A stretch of DNA of 9,978 bases from an uncultured Caryophanales bacterium. GTDB taxonomy: Bacteria; Bacillota_I; Bacilli_A; RF39; UBA660. The DNA lies in contig CALCBO010000070.1 of the NCBI GenBank assembly GCA_937897245.1, forward strand, positions 1-9,978. Reading direction: 5' to 3'. Positions 1 through 5,414 of this stretch are shown piece by piece; within the stretch, counting starts at the first letter, position 1, and every line of letters begins with the position of its first letter. Both the position numbers and the translations under genes were made by a program. The notes beneath the pieces are model-generated. The model was not told where the DNA came from and made no database searches. It saw only the letters and a list, made by a program, of their open reading frames with translations.

Positions 1-53
1 TAAATTAAACAAAACAATAAAACATCAATTAAATCACTTTTGAAAAGGAGAAA
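1..53. repeat. 53-bp direct repeat, copy 1 (leader sequence)
   Basis: Identical base for base to 9926-9978. It is a purine- and A-rich untranslated leader that ends in the ribosome binding site AAAAGGAG (43-50) of the small gene starting at 58. At the other end of the window the same leader follows a promoter at 9881-9909. This copy is either the wrap-around of a circular molecule or one member of a repeated leader family. Confidence 0.95.
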
Positions 54-57
54 AACA

Positions 58-180
58 ATGAAAAGAACGACTAGAAAAGTTTTAGCAATTGCAACCAAAG
101 GATTTAAAACCAAGAACCTTTATAATTGGGAACAGGTTAGAGTTTATCAGAATAGAGGTTGGAAGATTGAAATGGCTTGA
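58..180 (+). CDS. Small basic protein, 40 residues, unknown function
   Basis: I do not recognise this protein. It begins MKRTTRKVLAIATKG and ends GWKIEMA, is strongly basic, and has no membrane segment or obvious motif. I accept it as a gene because the ATG has a good Shine-Dalgarno sequence, AAAAGGAG at 43-50, 7 bases upstream, and because the leader before it is the 53-base repeat that follows a promoter at the other end of the window. A short basic protein first in an early phage transcript could be a nucleic-acid-binding or host-takeover factor, but that is only inference from position and charge. The gene ends 23 bases before a hammerhead ribozyme, so its transcript would be cut just downstream of its stop codon. 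Confidence 0.6.
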   Translation: MKRTTRKVLAIATKGFKTKNLYNWEQVRVYQNRGWKIEMA

Positions 181-186
181 AAATAT

Positions 187-198
187 AAATGATCATTT
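187..198. other. 12-bp perfect palindrome
   Basis: AAATGATCATTT is exactly self-complementary and lies between the stop of the 40-residue gene and the first hammerhead. It could be a protein-binding site, or part of an extended stem I region in RNA. No function can be assigned, and short AT-rich palindromes occur by chance. Confidence 0.3.
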
Positions 199-203
199 TA
201 AAA

Positions 204-262
204 GCCACACTGATGAGTCGTTGAAAATTACGACGAAACACCTCGAAAGAGGTGTCTGTGGT
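204..262 (+). ncRNA. Type I hammerhead ribozyme, copy 1
   Basis: The complete hammerhead core is present. C3-A9 is CUGAUGA at 210-216. Stem II is GUCGU 217-221 paired with ACGAC 230-234, closing loop UGAAAAUU. G12-A15.1 is GAAA at 235-238. Stem III is 238-244 paired with 249-255, seven unbroken pairs capped by a GAAA tetraloop. The cleavage triplet is GUC at 254-256. Stem I is open: GCCACA 204-209 pairs with UGUGGU 257-262, so this is the type I topology. Self-cleavage is predicted between 256 and 257. That would leave a 2',3'-cyclic phosphate upstream and a 5'-hydroxyl on the RNA carrying the next gene, whose ribosome binding site lies about 30 bases downstream. The A-rich bases outside stem I could form the loop that docks with loop II in natural fast hammerheads (inference). 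Confidence 0.96.
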
Positions 263-273
263 AAATAAATTTA

Positions 274-295
274 ATCACCTTTGAAAAGGAGAAAA
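274..295 (+). repeat. Partial second copy of the leader repeat with ribosome binding site
   Basis: This stretch matches 33-54 of the 53-base leader repeat with one T-to-C change (22 positions, 21 identical) and ends in the same AAAAGGAG ribosome binding site, 8 bases before the ATG at 300. In both copies the segment before the Shine-Dalgarno bases can fold into a tiny hairpin (CCUU-UGAA-AAGG here), and the base change turns a U-G pair into a C-G pair. This makes it a recurrent translation-initiation leader rather than chance similarity. Confidence 0.65.
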
Positions 296-299
296 TGAA

Positions 300-593
300 A
301 TGACTAAAAGAGTATGGACTGAAGAAGAAATCAAAGTTTTGATTCAGGAAAATGATAAGGTTTTGTATGGAGCTTTGAAAAAGCTTTACAATGAACAAAC
401 AAAGGATGAGCAGCAATCCGGACAAACAAAACATTATAATGGTGTTGGATTCAATGGAGCAGATTCAAAGTTTCTGTCAAGTGTTTCTGAATTCCTTATC
501 AAAAAAGGTTTTTTGACGGAAAAGCAGAAGTATTGTGTAAGGAAAAGGTTGATCAAATATAACAGGCAATTAACGAGGCTTGCAAACGAATAA
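300..593 (+). CDS. Small phage protein with NGVGFNGAD motif, 97 residues
   Basis: The protein is basic and mostly helical. Its centre (about residues 30-60) contains LYNEQTKDEQ, then NGVGFNGADSKFLSS, then LTEKQKYCVRKRLIKYNRQL near the C-terminus. From memory, similar segments occur in small phage and plasmid proteins and as a terminal module of some helicase-like proteins. I cannot verify that here and assign no function. The start is ATG at 300 with AAGGAG at 286-291. A two-codon ATG-AAA-TGA at 295 overlaps it and is not a rival start. The gene lies exactly between two hammerhead ribozymes: its leader begins at the first cleavage site and the second ribozyme begins 4 bases after its stop. 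It would therefore be released as a 398-nt monocistronic RNA. Confidence 0.85.
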   Translation: MTKRVWTEEEIKVLIQENDKVLYGALKKLYNEQTKDEQQSGQTKHYNGVGFNGADSKFLSSVSEFLIKKGFLTEKQKYCVRKRLIKYNRQLTRLANE

Positions 594-597
594 TAAA

Positions 598-660
598 GCC
601 GCCCTGATGAGTCGCTGAAAATTGCGACGAAACTCCCCTCTTTTTGAGGGGGTCGGTGGT
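598..660 (+). ncRNA. Type I hammerhead ribozyme, copy 2
   Basis: Core CUGAUGA is at 604-610. Stem II is GUCGC 611-615 paired with GCGAC 624-628, with the same UGAAAAUU loop as copy 1. GAAA is at 629-632. Stem III is 632-640 with 646-653, one bulged U at 634 and a UUUUU loop. The cleavage triplet is GUC at 652-654. Open stem I is GCCGCC 598-603 with GGUGGU 655-660, six pairs including two G-U. Predicted cleavage is between 654 and 655, just upstream of the leader and AAGGAGG site (688-694) of the gene at 706. Compared with copy 1, the inner pair of stem II changes from U-A to C-G and stems I and III differ while still pairing. This covariation shows that the RNA fold is under selection. Confidence 0.96.
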
Positions 661-705
661 AATAGTTCCACATAACATTAATTAGTCAAGGAGGACATTA
701 AATTT

Positions 706-1173
706 ATGAAGTACACAAAGAATCAGCTTGAAAGCATGAAGGCAAAGGAAATTCAGAGGGTTGCTTCCAAGGAGTTTGGAATCAAAGGGGCCTATGATAT
801 GAGGAAGGGAGAATGCATAGACAGAATCCTTGAATATCAGAGGAATTTCCAGAAAGCGGAAAGGGAAGCTGAAAGAAAGATTAAGGAAGCTGAGAAAGCA
901 GAATCAAAAGAGGCCTATCTGGAAGGGGCACCGCTTGGAACACTGGTCGCTTTTAAGGTCCCTGATGCAGCAATTGTGAGGCCTGGGGAAAAGAAGGTTA
1001 AATCTGCAAAAATTGTTGGCCGGAATGTTTCGAAGAAGAAGTTGCGTTTACAAACAGAGTATGATGCATTTTATATTGTTCCGTTTGAGAATGTTCTTTG
1101 GGTCAAAACAGGGTCCCGTTGGCCTAGGAGTATTTATAATTTACTCAAGGGAGTAACAAAGCTTGAAGGATAA
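706..1173 (+). CDS. SAP/Rho-N-like domain protein with charged coiled coil, 155 residues
   Basis: Three parts are visible. Residues about 2-45 look like a small helix-extended-loop-helix nucleic-acid-binding module of the SAP/HeH/Rho-N type (QLESMKAKEIQRVASKEFGI, then a K-containing loop and a second helix). Residues about 46-72 are a charged helix rich in E, K, A and R, probably a coiled coil. The C-terminal half (about 75-150) is beta-rich, with LGTLVAFKVPDAA and DAFYIVPFENVLWVKTG, and could be an SH3-like barrel. No enzyme motif is seen. The ATG has a perfect AAGGAGG at 688-694 with an 11-base spacer. It is the first gene downstream of the second hammerhead and heads the replication operon, which together with the SAP-like module suggests a DNA- or RNA-binding accessory role. 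That role is inference. Confidence 0.8.
   Translation: MKYTKNQLESMKAKEIQRVASKEFGIKGAYDMRKGECIDRILEYQRNFQKAEREAERKIKEAEKAESKEAYLEGAPLGTLVAFKVPDAAIVRPGEKKVKSAKIVGRNVSKKKLRLQTEYDAFYIVPFENVLWVKTGSRWPRSIYNLLKGVTKLEG
1147..1153 (+). promoter_or_regulatory. Ribosome binding site supporting a TTG start
   Basis: AAGGGAG lies 9 bases upstream of TTG at 1163 and inside the end of the preceding gene. No ATG is available in that frame until about 1268, well into the predicted N-terminal helix, so this site decides the TTG start. Confidence 0.6.
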
Positions 1174-1660
1174 GGCGGAAGTTGTCCGGAATTTTTATAA
1201 CAAGCAAAGGGAATTTTCCGATATAAAAAAGGCATTTGATCAACTTAAGAAATCTTTTGAAAAAGAAATGGAATTGGTTTTTACGGAAAGCGGAACTGAT
1301 TCTGTTTCTTTTTCTGTTGGTTCCGATTATGAAGATGGATTGTTTGTTGTAAAGAAAAGATGCAGAACTTATATCAAATGGAATTTCCAGAAACTTGCTA
1401 CAAATCTGGGCAATAAATTATTCAAGCAGGTTGTTAATAAAAAATATATTGTTAATGACATGTTTGGATTAATTGAGTACCTTAAATCTTGCAATGTGGA
1501 CCCCAACATTTTTAAAAAATATATTGATGTTGAATACTCTTTAAATGAAGCGGAACTTGATAATTTAGAGTTACTTGGAAAAGTTAAAGCGGAACAATTG
1601 GAAGGATGTTTTAATTTAAGTTTTTCAAAACCTTGGTATTCCGTAGAAAAGAAAGAATGA
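1163..1660 (+). CDS. Hypothetical phage protein, 165 residues, TTG start
   Basis: I do not recognise this family. Residues about 5-40 form an amphipathic helix with regular hydrophobics (NFYNKQREFSDIKKAF and onward), probably a coiled coil. The rest is mixed alpha/beta, with VKKRCRTYIKWNFQKL, then KKYIVNDMFGLIEYLK, CNVDPNIFKKYIDVEY and a C-terminal strand GCFNLSFSKPWYSV. There is no signal peptide, membrane segment or catalytic motif. The start is TTG, supported by AAGGGAG at 1147-1153, and overlaps the previous gene by 11 bases, suggesting coupled translation. It ends 1 base before the primase start. Its place between a SAP-like protein and primase suggests a replication or recombination accessory protein, by context only. 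Confidence 0.8.
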   Translation: MKDKAEVVRNFYNKQREFSDIKKAFDQLKKSFEKEMELVFTESGTDSVSFSVGSDYEDGLFVVKKRCRTYIKWNFQKLATNLGNKLFKQVVNKKYIVNDMFGLIEYLKSCNVDPNIFKKYIDVEYSLNEAELDNLELLGKVKAEQLEGCFNLSFSKPWYSVEKKE

Positions 1661-1661
1661 G

Positions 1662-2627
1662 ATGGAAATAAATAAAAACGGAACAGACTTAGCAAAGGTT
1701 TTGTGGTATTATAATATCCTTCCAGAATATGATGGTTATACATTTAAAATAGTTTGCCCTTTTCATGAAGATGTAAACCCGAGCATGATCGTTAATCTTG
1801 AAAATGGCAGTTGGTATTGTTTTGGTTGTGGACTATCTGGAGATGCAAGTAAGTTTGTTGCATTGATGGAAAATCAAAATGATTTGAAATCATATCAGAA
1901 ATTTTTGAGGATTCTGAAATCAAACAAATGTAGCTCAATCAAAATAAAAGGCCACAGAAGGCCTCTGAGAGGCTCTGTAAGGGATTTGTATAATGAGGCT
2001 TATGATTATTACCATGGATTGGCAAAAGTCAACTGGGAGGCTTCTGGAGGCCTTACAGAGGAAATTGACGAGGCTAGGGATTATATGATAAACAGAGGAT
2101 TTGATTGTAATGTGTTGATCAAATCAAAATGCAAGGTAACATACAACCCTAGTTATCAAGTGATTTTTCCAATACTGGATAATGGAAAATTTAAGGGTTG
2201 GGTGTGCAGAACAACAAAAAAGGAAGTTGAGGAAAAACGAAAATATTTATACAACAAAGGTTTTCACCGTAGCACTACTGTTGTTGGGAATTATGGTTCA
2301 AAAGATTGGGTTATTGTTGTTGAAGGTTTTATGGACAGGCTGAAATTTTTGCAATTTGGAGTGGATAATGTAGTTGCTATTTTTGGCTGGAAAATGTCCA
2401 TTGAACAGGAACAAAAATTGAAATCTGCTGGAATTAAATATATAATCTCAGCACTTGATAATGATAAATCTGGAAGGAAAGGAACAAAATATTTACAGAC
2501 AAGGTTTAAAACAGTGAGGTTTAAATATCTCAAAGGTTTTAAGGACCCAGGAGAAATGGAAAGAGATAAATTTGAAAAGATGTTTAACAAGACGATGGCA
2601 GAATTAAAACGATTGAAAGGAATTTAA
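1662..2627 (+). CDS. DNA primase, CHC2 zinc finger plus TOPRIM, 321 residues
   Basis: This is a bacterial DnaG-type primase that makes RNA primers for lagging-strand synthesis. The N-terminal zinc finger has ligands C32, H35, C53 and C56 (CPFHEDVNPS and YCFGCGLSGD). The middle has the basic-subdomain segment VIFPILDNGKFKGW (about 168-181). The TOPRIM metal site is seen as VVEGFMD with E221 and as LDNDKSG with D266 and D268. At 321 residues it is about half the length of cellular DnaG. It lacks a C-terminal helicase-interaction domain and has no fused helicase, unlike T7 gp4. No separate helicase gene is in the window, so the partner must be encoded elsewhere or supplied by the host. The ATG follows the upstream stop by 1 base and has only a weak ribosome binding site, so coupled translation is likely. 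Confidence 0.95.
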   Translation: MEINKNGTDLAKVLWYYNILPEYDGYTFKIVCPFHEDVNPSMIVNLENGSWYCFGCGLSGDASKFVALMENQNDLKSYQKFLRILKSNKCSSIKIKGHRRPLRGSVRDLYNEAYDYYHGLAKVNWEASGGLTEEIDEARDYMINRGFDCNVLIKSKCKVTYNPSYQVIFPILDNGKFKGWVCRTTKKEVEEKRKYLYNKGFHRSTTVVGNYGSKDWVIVVEGFMDRLKFLQFGVDNVVAIFGWKMSIEQEQKLKSAGIKYIISALDNDKSGRKGTKYLQTRFKTVRFKYLKGFKDPGEMERDKFEKMFNKTMAELKRLKGI

Positions 2628-2628
2628 A

Positions 2629-3432
2629 ATGGGTTTAGTTGATTCTATCAAAAGGGATGCAAAAAAAGCTGGCCAGAATAAAGGCAAATTTATGTACTTC
2701 AGGGAGGGAACAAAAACAAGGGTTAGATTTCTTACTGACATGGATGATGGTATGGAAGTTACCTTTCATGATAGTTTTGCAAGTGGTATAAATGTACCTT
2801 GCCAGGAAATTTTTGGCAGAGACTGTGACTATTGTGAAATGGAAGGCCTCAGAACAAGAAGCCAGTATATTTGGTCTGTTTGGGATTATGAGGCAAAGGA
2901 AGTTAAGCTGTTTATGTTCCCTGTAAACAATTGCTCTCCCATCCCTGCATTGATGGCAATGTATGAAAATTATGGAACTTTGGTTGATAGGGATTATATT
3001 ATTTCTGTTACTGGAAAAGCTCAGAATAAGACATTCACTGTTATCCCTATGGATAAGGTAAAATTTAGAAATGATAAGGCAAAACCTTATTCTGAAAAGT
3101 CCATTCTTAAAATGCTTGATAAAGCTTACCCTGCAGAAAATTCAAGTGATGAAGATGATGGGTATGAAAAACCTTCAAAGAAATCATCCAAGGCTAATAA
3201 GAGGAAATATGAGGAGCCTGAAGATGATTATGATGAAGATGATTATGATGAGGCAGATGAAAAAGATTATTCTGAGATGTCTCCAATTGAGCTTTATCGG
3301 ATTTGCAAGGAAAAGAAGATTGATGTTCAACCTAGAAAGTCTCAGAGGTATTACATTAAGCAGATTGAGGATTATGAACAGGCCCATGATGATTGGGATG
3401 ATGAAGATGAGGACGACTGGGAAGATGAATAA
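2629..3432 (+). CDS. gp32-like single-stranded DNA-binding protein with acidic tail, 267 residues
   Basis: The protein is probably the phage single-stranded DNA-binding protein that coats DNA at the fork. The N-terminal half is the likely OB-fold region, with a basic start (SIKRDAKKAGQNKGKF) and KTRVRFLTDMDDG. It holds a candidate zinc site H47, C58, C66 and C69, whose order and spacing closely follow the His-Cys-Cys-Cys site of T4 gp32. Residues about 165-215 are a highly acidic linker including two DDYDE repeats. Residues about 217-250 (SPIELYRICKEKKIDVQPRK) look like a SAP/HeH module. The last 15 residues are almost all D, E and W, the kind of tail that SSBs use to bind replication partners. 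The ATG has AAAGGA a few bases upstream and follows the primase stop by 1 base. Confidence 0.85.
   Translation: MGLVDSIKRDAKKAGQNKGKFMYFREGTKTRVRFLTDMDDGMEVTFHDSFASGINVPCQEIFGRDCDYCEMEGLRTRSQYIWSVWDYEAKEVKLFMFPVNNCSPIPALMAMYENYGTLVDRDYIISVTGKAQNKTFTVIPMDKVKFRNDKAKPYSEKSILKMLDKAYPAENSSDEDDGYEKPSKKSSKANKRKYEEPEDDYDEDDYDEADEKDYSEMSPIELYRICKEKKIDVQPRKSQRYYIKQIEDYEQAHDDWDDEDEDDWEDE
3223..3252 (+). repeat. Two tandem 15-bp units inside the SSB gene
   Basis: Two consecutive GATGATTATGATGAA/G units (14 of 15 bases identical) encode DDYDE twice in the acidic linker of the SSB. This is a coding micro-repeat that could change length by slippage without breaking the frame. Confidence 0.8.
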
Positions 3433-3448
3433 ATTTAGGGGGTGATTT

Positions 3449-3946
3449 ATGGCAAGGAAAATAGTTATATTTGGCCCTGATAATTCCGGAAAAACAACAT
3501 TAGCAAATCAGATTTCAAGAGAGTTTAAATTTTCATACATTCATAGTCTTGGTCCGGTGGATGTTGATAAAATGGTTCGGTTTATGGATGATATGTTAAG
3601 CAATGAGGAAAATGTTGTTTTTGACAGATTTCCAATTATCGAAGAATCAATCTATGGTTTAGCTTTAAGAGGCTCTAGCAAATTTGATTGTTTTGATAAG
3701 AAATACATCTCAAGTGTTTTGGAAAGGGTAAACCTCTTTATTTATTGCAATCCAAATTTAGACACCATCTGCAAGTGGGGAACTAGGGAACAGATGGATG
3801 GTGTAAAAGAAAACATCAACAAAATCAAATTAATGTATGATAATTACTATGATAAACTGGTTGTTGAAAATTACCCTGTTGTGTGTTATGATTACACTGC
3901 AGCTAATGGCCTTTTATCAATTAAGGAAAGGATTAAAATTTTATGA
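3449..3946 (+). CDS. Deoxynucleoside monophosphate (thymidylate-type) kinase, 165 residues
   Basis: This is a P-loop kinase of the thymidylate kinase superfamily. It has a Walker A motif GPDNSGKTT at 9-17 and a DR motif at D59-R60 in VVFDRFPIIEESIYG, which binds the acceptor nucleotide in TMK enzymes. The helical C-terminal region (WGTREQMDGVKENINKIK) corresponds to the LID and following helices. It is shorter than cellular Tmk (about 200-210 residues), as often seen in phages. The true substrate cannot be read from sequence. Next to a dUTPase/dCTPase-family enzyme and a probable dCMP-modifying enzyme, it could act on modified dCMP as well as dTMP, as the unrelated-in-detail T4 gp1 does (inference). 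The start is well supported by AGGGGGTGAT just upstream. It overlaps the next gene by 4 bases (ATGA). Confidence 0.85.
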   Translation: MARKIVIFGPDNSGKTTLANQISREFKFSYIHSLGPVDVDKMVRFMDDMLSNEENVVFDRFPIIEESIYGLALRGSSKFDCFDKKYISSVLERVNLFIYCNPNLDTICKWGTREQMDGVKENINKIKLMYDNYYDKLVVENYPVVCYDYTAANGLLSIKERIKIL

Positions 3947-4659
3947 ATATTACTCATGCTGTTGAAGAGAATGTTTCTGGGGATATGCTTGAAGCTATTT
4001 TTAGAAGACAGAATGAATTGATGATCAAATATCACGATATTGAGCTTAGGTCTGGATTGATGCAAACAGAGGATTGCCCTGTTAATCTGGATGATAAGCG
4101 AGGGCAGGCAAGAATTAAAGATTATTCTTGGAGAGTGACTGAAGAACTTGGAGAAGCTCTTGATGCAAGAATGCAGGATGATCTTCCTCACTTCAAAGAG
4201 GAATTGATTGATGGATTGCATTTTCTTACAGAACTCTCAATTCTTTCTGGTATTGGTGTTGATAACATCATTAGAAATGGAATTGATTACTGGGAGGAAA
4301 GAGAAGGAAATAATTGGGCTTCTGGTGTTCTTTGGGATTCTGTTATTGGTGAGGCTTATGATTTGGATAAGCTGAAAGGGTTGATTCACTTAGCTGGCTA
4401 TTTGTATGATGATTTTGATCTTGAGGAAAGAATTTCCAGTTTTGTTATGCATATTGGAATGACTTGCAATTGTTTGAAGAATAAGCCTTGGAAACAAAGC
4501 AACATGATAACAGATAAGGAAGCTTTCTATAAATCCCTTGGTGCAACATGGATTTCCTATATTTCCATTTTGATGTTTTTGATGGATGCTGAAGAAATTT
4601 GTGATATATACTTGAGAAAATCCCAGGTTAATAAATTTAGGCAGCGTAGTAATTACTAA
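3943..4659 (+). CDS. Dimeric dUTPase-family all-alpha NTP pyrophosphatase (dUTPase or dCTPase), 238 residues
   Basis: The protein is all-helical with the paired acidic metal-binding motifs of the dimeric dUTPase/MazG superfamily: EELGE at 67-71 and EELID at 86-90. The C-terminal segments KPWKQSNMITDKEAFY and VNKFRQRSNY match the late conserved parts of dimeric dUTPases. It would convert dUTP to dUMP and pyrophosphate, keeping uracil out of DNA and supplying dUMP. T4 gp56, which hydrolyses both dCTP and dUTP, is of this same general fold. Since the ThyA-family enzyme two genes downstream looks dCMP-specific, a dCTPase/dUTPase activity is plausible here. The gene starts in an ATGA overlap with the kinase and ends in a TAATG overlap with the next gene, so the three are translationally coupled. 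Confidence 0.88.
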   Translation: MNITHAVEENVSGDMLEAIFRRQNELMIKYHDIELRSGLMQTEDCPVNLDDKRGQARIKDYSWRVTEELGEALDARMQDDLPHFKEELIDGLHFLTELSILSGIGVDNIIRNGIDYWEEREGNNWASGVLWDSVIGEAYDLDKLKGLIHLAGYLYDDFDLEERISSFVMHIGMTCNCLKNKPWKQSNMITDKEAFYKSLGATWISYISILMFLMDAEEICDIYLRKSQVNKFRQRSNY

Positions 4660-5414
4660 TGCTAGTACGGAAATATAAAGACTTTGATGATTTGTTTTTA
4701 AACCTTACCAAGGAAATACTCGAGAATCCCAATGAATTGATTGATTATTCATCTGGGATTCTCGGTTATATTGATAACATGGTGCTTGCTACAAAATCCT
4801 GGGATTGCACCTTGGACCTTGGTGATTTTGGGTATGCTAAAAACAAATGGAACCAATTGATGAGAACATACATAGATTATGATCAGCTTGTTAAATTCCG
4901 AGAACGTATCAAAAATATGTCTGGTCTTAGCTTTACATATTATTTTAAACAAAAGAAAATTAACAATGGTAGTTGTTTAATTGCAGTTGTTTTAAGCAGG
5001 CAGGATAGGAAGGGAAAGTGGACTAAAGTAAATGTTCTTTACAGAACCACGGAAATCCAAAGAAGGTTTGCAGCTGACCTTGTAATGATTCACCATTTTA
5101 TAGAGGAACTCCCTAAGGAAATTTGTGATATACATAGGGTAATTTTTTACATGCCTCAATCATATATTTCAGCCATGGTTATAAATGGATATTATGATTA
5201 TTTTGGGGTGCCTCGGGAAAATCTGGATGATTCTAACCCTTGGATAAAATCCTTGATTAGTGTCCACAAAAGAAGTTTTGTTCCTGGGTCAAGAATAACA
5301 ACATACCAAAGCATGGCCAGGATGCAAAAGTTAGCTTTAGGGTTAACCTCTTATGATAGTCTAGATGTAAATGATTTCGGTATAGATAAACACTTCCAAG
5401 GAGGAAATAAGTAA
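4659..5414 (+). CDS. Divergent thymidylate-synthase-superfamily-like protein A, 251 residues
   Basis: This protein is clearly paralogous to the one at 6463-7140. Both share KDxDD at the N-terminus, DC(T/S)LDL followed by FGY, a YYFK segment, a Cys-Leu-Ile segment, R-x-T-E, RFAADL, and a collinear C-terminus. By position the conserved C106, R129, T130, E132 and D140 fit the thymidylate synthase pattern: catalytic Cys, then R166-S167-x-D169, then residue 177 eight further on, which is Asp here. I therefore propose a divergent thymidylate synthase/dCMP hydroxymethylase fold. The other conserved TS blocks are too weak to confirm this by eye. It sits directly before the real ThyA-family gene, whose ribosome binding site is inside this gene, so both are made together. 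It could be an inactive partner subunit or a separate base-modifying enzyme. Confidence 0.85.
   Translation: MLVRKYKDFDDLFLNLTKEILENPNELIDYSSGILGYIDNMVLATKSWDCTLDLGDFGYAKNKWNQLMRTYIDYDQLVKFRERIKNMSGLSFTYYFKQKKINNGSCLIAVVLSRQDRKGKWTKVNVLYRTTEIQRRFAADLVMIHHFIEELPKEICDIHRVIFYMPQSYISAMVINGYYDYFGVPRENLDDSNPWIKSLISVHKRSFVPGSRITTYQSMARMQKLALGLTSYDSLDVNDFGIDKHFQGGNK

Noticed and set aside
598..660. Rho-independent terminator reading of the GC-rich hairpin with a T5 run
   Set aside because: The T run is the loop, not downstream of the stem, and every base of the hammerhead core is present, so the hairpin is stem III of a ribozyme.
228..673. Minus-strand open frames across the first hammerhead, the 97-residue gene and the second hammerhead
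   Set aside because: They run antisense to ribozymes and a supported gene, encode Phe/Ser/Leu-rich sequence typical of reverse-complemented AT-rich coding DNA, and lack ribosome binding sites.
3071..3445. Open frame overlapping the SSB acidic region in another + frame
   Set aside because: It reads the GAT/GAA-rich linker out of frame, giving a Met/Arg/Lys low-complexity protein. It has no independent ribosome site and lies within a well-supported gene.
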